Positions 1 through 9,154 are shown, counted from the first letter of the stretch. The stretch is 64,000 bases of DNA from Marinilabiliaceae bacterium JC017 (GCA_004296775.1 RHGE01000015.1:1-64000); one strand, 5' to 3'. Numbers and translations: made by a program. Notes: a model not told the origin generated them from the letters alone.

Positions 1-120
1 GCCTTTCATGCTTTTGACGATATTGTATATAGAACCAGAGAACTTATCAGACCGAATAGGGTATTTGAAAGGAAAAAGAAACCAAAAAAGCTATACTCAA
101 TGAATTACAAACGATTATGA
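1..120 (+). CDS. C-terminal end of an unrecognised protein
   Basis: An open frame enters from the left edge and stops at 118-120, giving 39 residues ending in a very basic tail (RKKKPKK followed by LYSMNYKRL). I do not recognise the family. The stop codon overlaps a possible start (ATG at 117) of the toxin remnant that follows, a spacing common in toxin-antitoxin and other co-translated pairs, but 39 residues are too few to assign it as an antitoxin. Confidence 0.35.
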   Translation, partial: AFHAFDDIVYRTRELIRPNRVFERKKKPKKLYSMNYKRL

Positions 121-398
121 TAATGGCTTAACTAAACGACATTGATATTAAATTCCTCAAAGAAGAAGTATCTGAAGAAACAGCCGAATATGTAAGAAGA
201 GGGATCATCACCAAGTGTAAATCACTAAAAGACTTCGCCGGCTACTCCAAAGAAAGTTATTTGGAAGATGAGCCGAAAGAATATCGTTCCGTCTCTCACT
301 GGAATTATAATATTATCTATACCGTCACCAAGGATGAAGTCAGAATATTAAACATCATTCATACCAGTCGCCATCCTTTTAAAAGAACAGATATTTAA
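117..398 (+). pseudogene. ParE/RelE-superfamily toxin remnant with early in-frame stop
   Basis: From about 135 to the stop at 396-398 the frame encodes about 87 residues whose C-terminal half has the ParE/RelE pattern: EYRSVSHWNYNIIYTV followed by VRILNIIHTSRHP, the usual central arginine and the strand that ends in a basic pair. The family normally poisons gyrase (ParE) or cleaves mRNA on the ribosome (RelE). The only upstream ATG codons in this frame (117 and 123) are followed by TAA at 129-131, and no ATG lies between that stop and the conserved region, so as read the gene is broken. No intact antitoxin is visible. A non-ATG start after the stop, or a sequencing error at 129, would restore it. 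Confidence 0.55.
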
Positions 399-558
399 CC
401 CTCCCCGCTACCGAGCGATTGCATCGCGTTCCACTACTATCCATACAGAAAAAGGGCTATTGGGGGTTTTGTGATTAAATGCTGGGGCACGAATTGCAAA
501 TTGGCGCCAGCGGCGTAGAAACAATCGAACTTATTAACCGGAATTCGCGTTTGATGAT

Positions 559-587
559 CTTTTCTAAAGTTGAAAACTTTAGAAAAG
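559..587. terminator. Perfect 13-bp hairpin after the MATE gene
   Basis: The arms 559-571 and 575-587 are exact reverse complements with a 3-nt loop. It sits 13 bases beyond the stop codon of the minus-strand MATE gene, where a terminator is expected. There is no clear T-run on that side, so it may act as an mRNA-end stabiliser. The rest of 399-599 shows no gene. Confidence 0.45.
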
Positions 588-599
588 GAACCCACTGTA

Positions 600-1946
600 T
601 CAACTCAATTGCTCACTGTGATTGCAGAGGGCTTGTGGTTTGTTAAAGGCAAACATCCCCAGGCAGATGAGCATTGTGACAGCTTCGGCCATGGGGATGG
701 CAATAAAGATACCGATATCGTCCATCAGCATGATCATCACCGAGACAAAGAGAACGGGAAAAATAAGGGACCGGACTACGGCAATCACTGCCGAATGGAG
801 GGGACGGTGCATGGCGGTGAAATAACCTGAGAAGGCAATGTTAATGCCATTAAACAGAAAGGCCGGCCAGAACCAGGAGATGTAGCGTTGAGCTAAAACG
901 GCGGTATCCTGTGCCCCTTCGTTCAGGAAGAGGTTGATGAGCATTTCGGGGAAAACCTGTAGAGCTACTATAATAAGAATACCCACACCCAGGTTAAAAA
1001 GGACGGCCGACTGCATGAAGCTGCTAATGCGGTGGCTCTTTTTAGCGCCAAAATTAATGCTTACCAGTGGCTGCAGGGCATCACTCACACTGTAGCACAC
1101 CATCAACCCAATGAAAAGGATGTAGTTGATGATGGTAAATGCGGCCACACCATCAACGCCCATGCGCTGAATGATGACCCGGTTAAAGATGAAGGTGACA
1201 ATACCGGCCGATATCTCATTTAAGAATTCTGAAGAACCATTTAAGGCAGCTTCTATCACCACTTTCCAGCTTCCTTTGGGAAGAACGAATTTTATTTTTG
1301 CCTTGGTGGTGAAAAAATGGGGGATGAGTACAAAGAACATCAGGGATTGGGAAATGCCGGTTGCCAGGGCTGCCCCGGTTAATCCCAGTTCAAGTTTTGA
1401 GATGAGCAACCAATCCAGCAATACATTACTCACAGCACTGATTACCATGGAGGCGGATGCCCAGCCGGGATGTCCGTCTACCCGCGCAAAATAGGAAAAG
1501 GCGAAGCCGGTTAAGAAAAAGGGAATAAATATCAACAGGTAGCTGAGGTATTCCTGCACATCCCCAGTTATTTGTTCGTTGGCCCCCAGTAATTCCACCA
1601 AGGGTGATAGAAATATTATTCCCAGCACTGCCATGAGCAGACTCAACGCAAAAATGGTGATGAGTGTTTTGGTAAAGATGTCGGAGGCTTTCCGGCGATC
1701 TTTTTCACCCAGGGCTTTGCCGCTTTTCACGCTTCCGCCAATGCATAGCATGATGCCGATACCAAAGACCAGTGAGGTTAAGGGAATGGTCATGTTAACA
1801 GCGGCCAGTGCCTGGTGGCCTACCAGGTTGCCCACAAAAATACCATCGATAATGGAGGCCGAAGCCACCGATATCATGCCTAAGATGGTGGGAAGGGTAT
1901 AGGAGAGAAATACTGGGAATACTTTATCGGTTAATGGATTCTTCAC
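600..1946 (-). CDS. MATE family efflux transporter
   Basis: The 448-residue protein has the MATE (multidrug and toxic compound extrusion) layout: about twelve hydrophobic segments in two halves, starting with MKNPLTDKVFPVFLSYTLPT, a typical N-terminus for this family. Family members exchange cationic drugs or metabolites for Na+ or H+ across the inner membrane; the substrate cannot be told from sequence. The gene is transcribed alone, away from the repeat cluster at 2-3 kb and towards a hairpin at 559-587. The plus strand here looks G-rich although the gene is on the minus strand, which is unlike its neighbours and may point to a different history. Length is normal for the family and the start is well placed. 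Confidence 0.88.
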   Translation of the reverse strand: MKNPLTDKVFPVFLSYTLPTILGMISVASASIIDGIFVGNLVGHQALAAVNMTIPLTSLVFGIGIMLCIGGSVKSGKALGEKDRRKASDIFTKTLITIFALSLLMAVLGIIFLSPLVELLGANEQITGDVQEYLSYLLIFIPFFLTGFAFSYFARVDGHPGWASASMVISAVSNVLLDWLLISKLELGLTGAALATGISQSLMFFVLIPHFFTTKAKIKFVLPKGSWKVVIEAALNGSSEFLNEISAGIVTFIFNRVIIQRMGVDGVAAFTIINYILFIGLMVCYSVSDALQPLVSINFGAKKSHRISSFMQSAVLFNLGVGILIIVALQVFPEMLINLFLNEGAQDTAVLAQRYISWFWPAFLFNGINIAFSGYFTAMHRPLHSAVIAVVRSLIFPVLFVSVMIMLMDDIGIFIAIPMAEAVTMLICLGMFAFNKPQALCNHSEQLS

Positions 1947-2044
1947 TTGTTCATTTGTTTTTAAGAAAGTACAAAGATGCAGTTATTCTTATAAATTTTT
2001 CGACAGGATTAACAGGATTTACATGATGGTTCGGCGATGGTTTT

Positions 2045-2348
2045 TGATTATCTGACGGGGTATCATTTCAAAGTTATTTAAAGATTGAGCTGGTATAATA
2101 TGCTAAACTCCGAAGGAGTGCCTGTAACAGCACAGGGTTTCAACCCTGTGTTCCCAATAGTAGTAATAAGGAAGGCTGAAGGCCTGGTATGTATTATATG
2201 GTACCATGATAACACAAACACCCCTTCAGGGTTGGATTTAAAACCGGCAATAGACATAGGGTTAAAACCCTATGCTTTTACAAACGGCCTTTCAGACCTG
2301 TATGCTGCGACATTTCATTATCCCGATTCAGCGGTATCTTTTCAATAG
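2045..2348 (+). repeat. Palindrome-rich intergenic repeat R1, full copy
   Basis: This unit starts at a CTGACGGGGTATCATTTC motif and ends at TATCTTTTCAATAG. It holds two near-perfect palindromes, CACAGGGTTTCAACCCTGTG and CATAGGGTTAAAACCCTATG. The same unit recurs at 2627-2795 and 2887-3147 and, inverted, at 51985-52150 and 52635-52910. The open frame it carries is a by-product of the repeat. The layout resembles REP/BIME elements that RAYT transposases mobilise in other bacteria; no such transposase is in the window. Confidence 0.85.
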
Positions 2349-2626
2349 TTTAATTGGGACGTTGTCCCAAACCCTACTTCATTTTTGGCATTGCCCCAAA
2401 AACGAAGCAAAAAACGCTAGTCAAATAAACGCTTCTGCCTGTGTTCGGCAAAGCGTCCCGCTTTGTCGTTTTTACCATGGCCTCTGGCCGGCACTATAAT
2501 AAGTTGAATTACATAATTCAGAAATAACAATTGACTGGATGAAGAATAAGGTGAAATAGATAATTCGAATTAATATTCGGTCGGAGACCGGGTGGTTACA
2601 ACGAAGCGAGACGCTTCGCTGAACGG
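2349..2626 (+). repeat. Palindrome-rich intergenic repeat R2, full copy
   Basis: This unit follows R1 directly and contains TTGGGACGTTGTCCCAA, CAAAGCGTCCCGCTTTG and CGAAGCGAGACGCTTCG, all hairpin-forming. A nearly identical inverted copy lies at about 51700-51984, again next to R1, and part of it recurs at 52430-52520 and 56110-56205. It carries no gene. Confidence 0.82.
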
Positions 2627-2795
2627 GGGCCTAGTATGTATTATATGGTACCATGATAACACAAACACCCCTTCAGGGTTGGATTTAAAACCGGTAATAG
2701 ATATAGGGTTAAAACCCTATGCTTTTACAAACGGTCTTTCAGGCCTGTATGCTGCGACACTTCATTATCCCGATTCAGCGGTATCTTTTCAATAG
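2627..2795 (+). repeat. Repeat R1, 5'-truncated copy
   Basis: It matches the second half of R1, including the CATAGGG/CCCTATG-type palindrome, and ends at the same CAATAG. It abuts R2 exactly as the inverted R1 copy does at 51985. Confidence 0.8.
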
Positions 2796-2840
2796 AAGGA
2801 ACAGTTCCCTGTTATTGATTTTCAAACAGTGTTATTTTTT

Positions 2841-2867
2841 GACAGGATTAACAAGATTTACATGATA
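2841..2867 (+). repeat. Dispersed GACAGGATTAACA element
   Basis: This is one of ten copies of a roughly 26-bp sequence built from GACAGGATTAACA and (A)GATTTACATGAT half-units. The others start near 2002, 4687, 8775, 22821, 23195, 25101 and 25208 on the plus strand and lie at 51600-51621 and 52560-52588 on the minus strand. Every copy is intergenic. Confidence 0.8.
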
Positions 2868-2886
2868 GATCAAACATGGTTATTGA

Positions 2887-3147
2887 TTTTCTGACGGGGT
2901 ATCATTTCAAAGTTATTTAAAGATTGAGCTGGTATAATATGCTAAACTCCGAAGGAGTGCCTGTAACAGCACAGGGTTTCAACCCTGTGTTCCCAGTAAT
3001 AGTAATAAGGAAGGCTGAAGGCCTGATATGTAGTATATGGTACCAGGATAACACAAACACCCTTTCAGGGTTGGATTTAAAAACGGTAATAGTCATAGGG
3101 TTAAAACCCTATGCTTTTACAAATGACCTTTCAGGCCTACCTGAACT
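2887..3147 (+). repeat. Repeat R1, full-length diverged copy
   Basis: This is a third R1 copy with both palindromes; its end runs up to the stop codon of folA. Together with the copies before it, the whole 1947-3147 gap is repeat sequence with no supported gene. Confidence 0.8.
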
Positions 3148-3651
3148 TTAAGAAATATCTTTCTGCCTTTCCAGGGTGACGTATCGATAGGATATTTTAT
3201 TTCTTTCATCCTGATGCGGCCCATCTTCTTCAATGCATTGCCACTCCGATTTATTTATTTCCGGGAAAAAGGTATCTACCCCCTCAAAAGCGTAATCGAT
3301 TTTCGTTAAAATTAACCGTTGGGCATGCGGCAGAAAGGCCTTGTATATCTCGCCTCCTCCAATAACAAAAATCTGGTCGTCGTGACGGCATGTGGTTAAA
3401 GCCTCTTCCAGGGAGTGTACCACATCGCAGCCTGGCGGGGCAAAATCGGCCTGGCGGGTAATCACCACATTTCGCCGTTTAGGTAAGGCGCCTTTGGGCA
3501 GTGCTTCAAATGTTTTACGGCCCATCACAATGGTATGGCCGGTGGTCAACGCCTTGAAACGTTTAAGGTCGCCGGAAATATAAACCAGCTGGTCGTTGTT
3601 TTTACCAATGCCGTTGTTACGGTCAATGGCTACAATGAGAGATATGGTCAT
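3148..3651 (-). CDS. folA: Dihydrofolate reductase
   Basis: DHFR reduces dihydrofolate to tetrahydrofolate with NADPH, which regenerates the cofactor that thymidylate synthase oxidises. The 167-residue length is normal for the family. Visible family features are ISLIVAIDRNNGIGKNNDQL at the N-terminus, the MGRKTFEALP segment and the FVIGGGEIYKAFLP segment around the second glycine-rich turn. It lies 138 bases downstream of thyA on the same strand, so the two steps of the dTMP cycle are probably co-transcribed. Its 3' end touches repeat R1. The ATG at 3651 gives the usual N-terminus directly. Confidence 0.95.
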   Translation of the reverse strand: MTISLIVAIDRNNGIGKNNDQLVYISGDLKRFKALTTGHTIVMGRKTFEALPKGALPKRRNVVITRQADFAPPGCDVVHSLEEALTTCRHDDQIFVIGGGEIYKAFLPHAQRLILTKIDYAFEGVDTFFPEINKSEWQCIEEDGPHQDERNKISYRYVTLERQKDIS

Positions 3652-3795
3652 GTCTTGTTAATAACTTTTTTCTGATGTTTGAACCCCGTTGTTTAAAACA
3701 GATCGCTTGACTGTTTTCAACAGGTCTATTATCTAAAATCTAACCATCTACCAGTTTTGCACCTCATCGGTTACGAAACCTCCCTGATGATTATA

Positions 3796-4590
3796 TCACA
3801 CAGAGATGGCCCCTTTAATATGTGGATGCGGATCGTAATCTGTCAGCGTGAAATCTTCAAATTTGAAATCATCAATATTGACCACCTCCGGTTTTATTAA
3901 CATCTTCGGCAAGGAGCGCGGCTCTCTTGTCAATTGCAATTTAACCTGCTCCAGATGGTTCAGATAGATATGTGCATCTCCCAAGGTATGCACAAATGTA
4001 CCGGGCTGCAGGCCTGTCGCCTTGGCCATCATCATGGTCAGCAACGCATAGGAGGCGATGTTAAAAGGAACCCCAAGGAAAATATCGGCACTTCGTTGGT
4101 AAAGCTGGCAACTCAGTTTCCCTTCTGCCACATAAAACTGGTAAAGGATATGGCAAGGGGGCAGCTGCATGTCGTCCAGTTGTCCCACATTCCAGGCACT
4201 CACAATATGACGACGTGAATCGGGGTTGTTCTTAATCGAGTCGATCACCTGGGCCACCTGGTCAATGTTACCTTCCCGGTAATCGGGCCACGAACGCCAC
4301 TGATACCCGTAGATAGGTCCCAGCTCACCATCTTCCTTGGCCCATTCATTCCAGATGCGTACCCCGTTCTCTTGCAGATATTGCACATTGGTACTTCCTT
4401 TAAGGAACCACAATAACTCGTGGATAATGGACTTGAGGTGCAATTTCTTTGTTGTCAGCAAAGGAAATCCTTCCGACAAATCGAATCGCATTTGATGCCC
4501 AAACACACTGATGGTACCGGTTCCGGTACGGTCTTCTTTCTTCACCCCTTCATCCAGGACCCGTTGTAATAAATCGAGATATTGTTTCAT
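3796..4590 (-). CDS. thyA: Thymidylate synthase
   Basis: ThyA methylates dUMP to dTMP using methylene-tetrahydrofolate. The protein aligns along its whole length with the E. coli type: it begins [15 protein letters not shown], has the catalytic cysteine in [12 protein letters not shown], the [20 protein letters not shown] phosphate/folate region and ends [14 protein letters not shown] place the start at 4590, which gives 264 residues, the E. coli length. The upstream ATG at 4611 would add seven residues and lies inside the promoter -7 box (4609-4616), so it cannot be the start if that box is used. It is followed by folA on the same strand. Confidence 0.96.
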   Translation of the reverse strand: MKQYLDLLQRVLDEGVKKEDRTGTGTISVFGHQMRFDLSEGFPLLTTKKLHLKSIIHELLWFLKGSTNVQYLQENGVRIWNEWAKEDGELGPIYGYQWRSWPDYREGNIDQVAQVIDSIKNNPDSRRHIVSAWNVGQLDDMQLPPCHILYQFYVAEGKLSCQLYQRSADIFLGVPFNIASYALLTMMMAKATGLQPGTFVHTLGDAHIYLNHLEQVKLQLTREPRSLPKMLIKPEVVNIDDFKFEDFTLTDYDPHPHIKGAISV

Positions 4591-4608
4591 GCTGTTTATT
4601 TTGACGCT

Positions 4609-4616
4609 CAAAAATA
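4609..4616 (-). promoter_or_regulatory. Bacteroidota -7 box for thyA
   Basis: Read on the minus strand the sequence is TATTTTTG, a match to TAnnTTTG. Transcription would begin about a dozen bases before the ATG at 4590, which supports that start. Confidence 0.55.
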
Positions 4617-4870
4617 GAAAAATAATAAAATAATAACACGGGGCAGGAGTTGAAAGATGGTGATCCCCAAACCATGTATTTTTAGGGACAGGATTTACAA
4701 GAATTGTATTGACCGAATTAACATGATTTACAGGATAGGGTATTGGCGATGGATTTTTTTATTTCTATTTAACCGCAAAGACGGAGAAACGAAAAGTAAA
4801 AATAACCTGTAAGCGTCTGAAGGACCTGGTAGCGTTACAAAGGATTAATAGGTACGTTCACTAGTCAATG

Positions 4871-4962
4871 AAGGCTACCTTTCATTGGCAGTGAAAGCTA
4901 CCTTTAACCGGCAGTGAAAGCTACCTTTAACCGGCAGCGAAAGCTACCTTTCATTGGCACTG
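4871..4962 (+). repeat. Tandem array, four 23-bp units
   Basis: Four units of exactly 23 bp follow one another (4871, 4894, 4917, 4940), each containing GCTACCTTT and GGCAGTG or a one-base variant; the outer two units share CATTGGC and the inner two share AACCGGC. It lies just upstream of the hemolysin-III-like gene. Two other arrays in the window have the same period but different sequence. Confidence 0.9.
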
Positions 4963-5097
4963 AAAATTAACTTGATGTCAATAGGGGTAATTGCCATCTC
5001 TGACTATCATCTAAAATCTATCGATCTTTTGCAATCCCGGATTCGCATAAAATGCATACTTTTACAATCAGTCAAACAACCCCTAATAACAAACACC

Positions 5098-5742
5098 TTG
5101 AAATCAAAACCACTTACCTATTACTCTCCCCTGGAAGAACGTCTCAACGTATGGAGCCATGGCATTGGATTTTTACTTAGCCTGATCGCTTTCTTTGCTT
5201 TGCTCCACAAAGGCATCACCAGCGGCACCGGCCTCACACTTATCAGTTACCTGGTTTATGGCGCCAGCCTGCTCATCCTCTTTGGCGCCTCCACTATCTA
5301 CCATTATACCCAGGATCCGGTTAAACGCAGAAAACTGAACATCCTGGATCATGCCGCCATCTACCTGCTGATTGCCGGCACCTATACCCCCTTTTCATTG
5401 GTAACCCTGAATGGCACCTGGGGCTGGTGGTTCTTTGGCATCATCTGGACCATGGGCCTGACAGGCATAGCACTAAAACTATTTTTCACCGGGCGCTTTA
5501 AGCTTATTTCCACCCTGAGTTACCTCATCATGGGCTGGGTAGCCATTGTGGCCATTAAGCCCTTGATGGATGCTTTTGACGTGGCGCCACTCTTCTGGCT
5601 GTTTGCAGGTGGCGCAATGTATACCCTGGGAGCTATTTTATACCAGATCAAAACCATTAACCTCAACCATGCCATCTTCCATTTCTTTGTACTGCTGGGT
5701 GCCATTTGCCATTTCATCACCATCTTTTTTTATGTGGGGTGA
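5098..5742 (+). CDS. Hemolysin III / PAQR-family membrane protein
   Basis: This is a seven-helix membrane protein of the HlyIII/YqfA family, related to eukaryotic PAQR receptors. The family signature is visible: YSPLEERLNVWSHGIGFLLS before helix 1, SASTIYH-like GASTIYHYTQDP, and the LDHAAIYLLIAGTYTPF motif; the histidines in these three motifs are those proposed to bind zinc in the family. Biochemical function in bacteria is unsettled despite the name. I chose TTG at 5098, giving 214 residues, the normal size. The longer frame from 4954 or 4975 would start in or beside the 23-bp tandem array and add an unlikely N-terminus. It is a single gene followed by a strong terminator. Confidence 0.85.
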   Translation: MKSKPLTYYSPLEERLNVWSHGIGFLLSLIAFFALLHKGITSGTGLTLISYLVYGASLLILFGASTIYHYTQDPVKRRKLNILDHAAIYLLIAGTYTPFSLVTLNGTWGWWFFGIIWTMGLTGIALKLFFTGRFKLISTLSYLIMGWVAIVAIKPLMDAFDVAPLFWLFAGGAMYTLGAILYQIKTINLNHAIFHFFVLLGAICHFITIFFYVG

Positions 5743-5763
5743 TCTAATAAATATCTACAAAAA

Positions 5764-5797
5764 AAGATGCTGCCTTCTATCAAGCAGCATCTTTCTG
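5764..5797. terminator. Bidirectional terminator
   Basis: The stem AAGATGCTG / CAGCATCTT (5764-5772 and 5785-5793) has a T-run on the plus side and an A-run before it, so it can stop both the hemolysin-III gene and the converging lipoprotein gene. Confidence 0.75.
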
Positions 5798-5881
5798 TTT
5801 CAGACTGGTGGCTTAATTAAATTCATCCAATAAAAATGAACTTAAGATTAAGCTATTTTTCAGATTTCACCAGATAGTTTT

Positions 5882-6514
5882 TTATTCCTCTTTTTTGTAT
5901 TGTTCTGTCTCGTTCAGAGTCAAAACAGTATTGTCTTCATTGAACGAATATGAGAATGTTTCAGAGGTAGAAGTTACTGAGGTAGCATATATTCTGATAG
6001 TAAGTTTTCCCTCATTAACAGTCCATGTCGTTTTTCGGAATCCCCAAGCTTCTGCGCAGTTCTCGACAGGGATGCTATAACGAAAGTTACCTGTTCCATC
6101 TGCCTTGAATATGTACTTATCGTCCGACTTAGCCCAGGTACCAACAAATTCCTCAGGCAATGTTTTTGTGGTCAACTGCACCTTCCCTTCGGCAATTATT
6201 TTCTCTGAAGCAAATGACTTACCAGCCAGTACTTTTACCTCATACTCCTTACCGGCCAACAATTCATCAAATTCATAACTGGTTTTGTCTTCAATCATCT
6301 CGGGATCATCCAAAGCCTCCCCCTCATGGGTAATAGATACTTCATAATAAATAGCCCCTTTTACTGGTTCCCAGGCAACAATTGCAGAGTTGGATGTAAC
6401 ATCTGTGGTTTTAAGAGTCATAGAAAGACGGTTATCATCCTCGTCATTACTACATGACACCAATACAGCACCGCAAAAAACACTAATTGCCAGTGCAAAA
6501 TTTTTAAATTTCAT
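5882..6514 (-). CDS. Fibronectin-III-like lipoprotein
   Basis: The 210-residue protein has a lipoprotein signal with Cys21 (GAVLVSC) followed at once by SNDEDD, the acidic stretch that acts as a surface-export signal in Bacteroidota lipoproteins. Residues about 30-118 read as one fibronectin type III domain (SNSAIVAWEPVKGAIYYEVSI, then YEFDELLAGKEYEVKV). The C-terminal part (FVGTWAKSDDKYIFKADGTG) looks like a lipocalin-like or DUF4923-like small barrel common in Bacteroidota lipoproteins. It is probably anchored to the outer face of the outer membrane; the ligand is unknown. It stands alone with an 840-bp gap upstream. Confidence 0.78.
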   Translation of the reverse strand: MKFKNFALAISVFCGAVLVSCSNDEDDNRLSMTLKTTDVTSNSAIVAWEPVKGAIYYEVSITHEGEALDDPEMIEDKTSYEFDELLAGKEYEVKVLAGKSFASEKIIAEGKVQLTTKTLPEEFVGTWAKSDDKYIFKADGTGNFRYSIPVENCAEAWGFRKTTWTVNEGKLTIRIYATSVTSTSETFSYSFNEDNTVLTLNETEQYKKEE

Positions 6515-7357
6515 ACATGATAGATTTTGAGTTATAAAATAAAATCTGAAAACATCCTCATTTTATATGTAAATGCGGATATTTTCCTTCTAAATAGGGG
6601 GCAAATATAATTAACTATTTAAAGTATTTTCATCTGACTTCAGATGATTTTTATTAGCATAACACAAAACAAGCCATCCTGTATTCTAAACACAAAAATC
6701 TTCCTTTTACTTAACCCTCTTTCCCTCCTCCATATCTTCAATAGAATAGGGAAGGATAAGATTATTCAGATCTTATATTAAAGATATATGGCAATTTTTA
6801 TTCAGTATATATTCTTGTATCCAACACATAATTTTTTAGCCCTTTTTAAAACAATCCATAATTAAAGATTAAACCATGAAATGACAACAAAATGGATTCA
6901 TTAAACAAAAAAGTCATCAATACAGCACTCATAAAATAATTGAAATGTATTCGAACTGGCTTATTAATGCGCAGCGCGATACACCATACATTGCTGAGCA
7001 GTGCATATAAATGCTATCCTGCAGATATCAGATGAAAACAATATCTATCTCCTCATAGGGAAATATTGGAAGGCGGAACGATTTCCTGATTAATATGCGA
7101 GTATTTTAGTATTCTGAATAAAATCTCCCGGGAGTTTTAATCCTGATCGTCATTAACAATTATTAAGTGTTAAGTTGCATCAATCCATTGCCTCCCTTCT
7201 TCTCTACTTCCCTATTGTTGACTAACATCTTACCTTCTCTAATGCTATAACATCTTATTCTTAAAATGTGTTGTTGTTTCACAAAAACTGTTGTACCACC
7301 GGAGAATGGCACATCTATTGATTTACCCTATCCCGTAAATCACAAAATATATGGGCC
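6515..7357. other. AT-rich gap with no gene seen
   Basis: This divergent 843-bp stretch separates the lipoprotein from the DUF4136 gene. I find no supported ORF, no tandem repeat and no copy of the dispersed repeats. It presumably holds both promoters, but no clear TAnnTTTG box with a good -33 partner stood out. Confidence 0.5.
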
Positions 7358-8047
7358 ATGAAAAAAAACAGTTTAAAACTATTAGCATTTGGCCTGATAA
7401 CAGTAGCTTTTGCATCCTGTTATCCGGAAGGGGCTGAATATGTAGATGACCTGGATGTTGCCATCAGCAAATACGACCAGGATTTTGACTTTAACACTAT
7501 TAATACCTATGCGTTACCTGATAGTGTAGTTTTCATCGTTGATGGTGAAGAAGCAGAAGATTTCAATAAAGACAAGAATGACCTTATACTGGGTGAAGTA
7601 GAGAACCAACTCAACGCCCTGGGCTGGGAACGCCTCTATTATGATGAAGACGAGAAGAAACCGGATTTATTAGTAATGGTAAGTGCCATTGAAACAAACA
7701 ACGCCGGCTGGTACTGGGGCTCCTATCCTCCTGGCTGGGACGGCTGGTGGGGTTGGTGGCCAGGCTGGGACTGGTGGTATCCGGGCTATCCGGGTTGGGG
7801 CTGGGGCCCATGGTATCCGGTTGGTTATAATATCAAATCCGGTTCTGTTGTCATTGAGATGGGTGAACCCGATGCTGAAAACAGTGAGGAAGACATTGAC
7901 GGTGTTTATTGGGGAGCCATGAACGGATTATTACAGGGATCTTCCAGTTATGTAGACAACCGGATTAAAACAGGCATCAACGACTTGTTTACTTTACATT
8001 CTCCATTTAAGGATTTAGGTGTTGAAACCGAGCCTTATCAGAACTAA
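7358..8047 (+). CDS. DUF4136 lipoprotein with Trp/Gly-rich insert
   Basis: The 229-residue protein has a lipobox (AFASC, Cys21) and the DUF4136 layout: YDQDFDFNTINTYALPD near the N-terminus, a helix with ALGWERLYYDEDEKKPDLLV, and a C-terminal SVVIEMGEPDAEN...DGVYWGAMNGLL segment. DUF4136 proteins are envelope lipoproteins of unknown function. Between residues about 115 and 155 it carries an insert made almost only of Trp, Gly, Tyr and Pro, a composition the family often shows in weaker form. The next gene, 20 bases on, encodes an outer-membrane barrel, so the two probably work together at the outer membrane. Confidence 0.83.
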   Translation: MKKNSLKLLAFGLITVAFASCYPEGAEYVDDLDVAISKYDQDFDFNTINTYALPDSVVFIVDGEEAEDFNKDKNDLILGEVENQLNALGWERLYYDEDEKKPDLLVMVSAIETNNAGWYWGSYPPGWDGWWGWWPGWDWWYPGYPGWGWGPWYPVGYNIKSGSVVIEMGEPDAENSEEDIDGVYWGAMNGLLQGSSSYVDNRIKTGINDLFTLHSPFKDLGVETEPYQN

Positions 8048-8067
8048 ATATGTATCATCCTTAAAAA

Positions 8068-8670
8068 ATGAACAACATGAAAAAATTAAAATATATTCTT
8101 TCCCTGTCATTGCTATGGATAGCCGTTTCAATCTCTGCCCAGGAAAGCTACGTCAACATCCAATACAACATGGGTTTCCCGGTTGGAAACACACAGGATT
8201 TCGTAGATAAAACCAGTTTTCGCGGAAGTAGTTTTGAATTTGGTAAGTACCTAAACGATAATATTAGCGTAGGCATGGGCATTGGCTGGAACACTTTTTA
8301 CCAGTCCTTCCCCAAGGCCACCTATCCCATTGAAGGAGGTGAAATAACCGGCAAGAAGTATAACTACATTAACGCCGTGCCTATCATGGCCAATGTTAAG
8401 TACCATTTTACCCGGGAAGGTCCTATTCATCCCTATGTAGGTTTACACGTGGGTACCTTCTATATGGAGAATCGCACAGACATAGGCATGTACTCTTTTG
8501 CTGATAAAGGCTGGACCTTTGGCATAGCCCCGGAGGCAGGGGTAGCCATCCCGGTGGGCCAAGGTGTTAATTTTCTTGTGAGTGCCAAATACAATCAATC
8601 CTTTGAAACATCTAAGATTGATCAGCAAGGTTGGTTCAACCTGAACTTTGGTATATCCTTTACCTTTTAA
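8068..8670 (+). CDS. Outer-membrane beta-barrel protein
   Basis: The 200-residue protein has a cleavable signal peptide (MKKLKYILSLSLLWIAVSISAQ) and alternating-residue strands throughout, ending in GWFNLNFGISFTF, the aromatic C-terminal signature recognised by the BAM machinery. It fits the OMP beta-barrel (porin-like, eight-stranded) family. The start may be 8068 or the in-frame ATG at 8077; both keep the signal peptide. It follows the DUF4136 lipoprotein by 20 bases and ends in a terminator, so the pair is a two-gene unit. Confidence 0.8.
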   Translation: MNNMKKLKYILSLSLLWIAVSISAQESYVNIQYNMGFPVGNTQDFVDKTSFRGSSFEFGKYLNDNISVGMGIGWNTFYQSFPKATYPIEGGEITGKKYNYINAVPIMANVKYHFTREGPIHPYVGLHVGTFYMENRTDIGMYSFADKGWTFGIAPEAGVAIPVGQGVNFLVSAKYNQSFETSKIDQQGWFNLNFGISFTF

Positions 8671-8699
8671 CTATCCCTAAACACTTTTTCTTTCTTCAC

Positions 8700-8732
8700 A
8701 GGAGGACATGCTTTTGCGGTCCTCCTTTTTTC
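8700..8732 (+). terminator. Rho-independent terminator
   Basis: The stem AGGAGGAC / GTCCTCCT (8700-8707, 8719-8726) is followed by six Ts and lies 30 bases after the barrel gene. Confidence 0.85.
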
Positions 8733-8774
8733 TGCCATATAATGCGTATTTGTTGATTCTCAAATAGGATCATC

Positions 8775-9079
8775 GACAGGATTAACAAGATTCATTATAC
8801 ACTGCGGAGGCGCTGAGATTATTCATCAATTGGAAGTTGAGATTGTTCTTTGGAATGTACAGGTTGTTTCAAAATATTTCTATCTGTTTCAATGTATTTC
8901 CAGTTATCTCTAAGTATTTCCAGTTATTTCTCTCCTCTAACTTCTGACCTCTACCCTCTCTATCTATTTCCACCCAATTTGAAGAACATATTGGTAACAA
9001 GTTGCTGCTTAAACACCTAAATACATGAGTAATGTAAATCAGTCTAATGCCTATCATCTAAAATCTAACGATCTATTGA
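8775..9079. repeat. Block of dispersed repeats upstream of the kinase
   Basis: It starts with a GACAGGATTAACAAGATT copy. The part 8870-8990 (ATTTCCAGTTATTTCTC, CTAACTTCTGACCTCT) recurs inverted at about 23810-23880. The part 9018-9079 (TAAATCAGTCTAATG, TCTAAAATCTAACGATCTAT) recurs at 36955-36993 and 60083-60142, and shorter pieces at 3728, 5006, 33463 (inverted) and 47669 (inverted). No gene is seen. Confidence 0.7.
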
Positions 9080-9154
9080 TAGAAATGAGCCTCACGCAAA
9101 TTGCCCCATAGCTGGGATTCTAATTTGCTGGGAACTTTTACTACTTTTATTCCT

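Noticed and set aside
2085-3151. Open frames in repeat R1 (also 51982-52915) as genes
   Set aside because: The frames exist only because the repeat is open; their ends are set by repeat boundaries and they lie among palindromes.
4954-5097. Longer N-terminus for the hemolysin-III-like protein
   Set aside because: It would start inside the last 23-bp unit and add residues unlike the family; TTG at 5098 gives the normal size.
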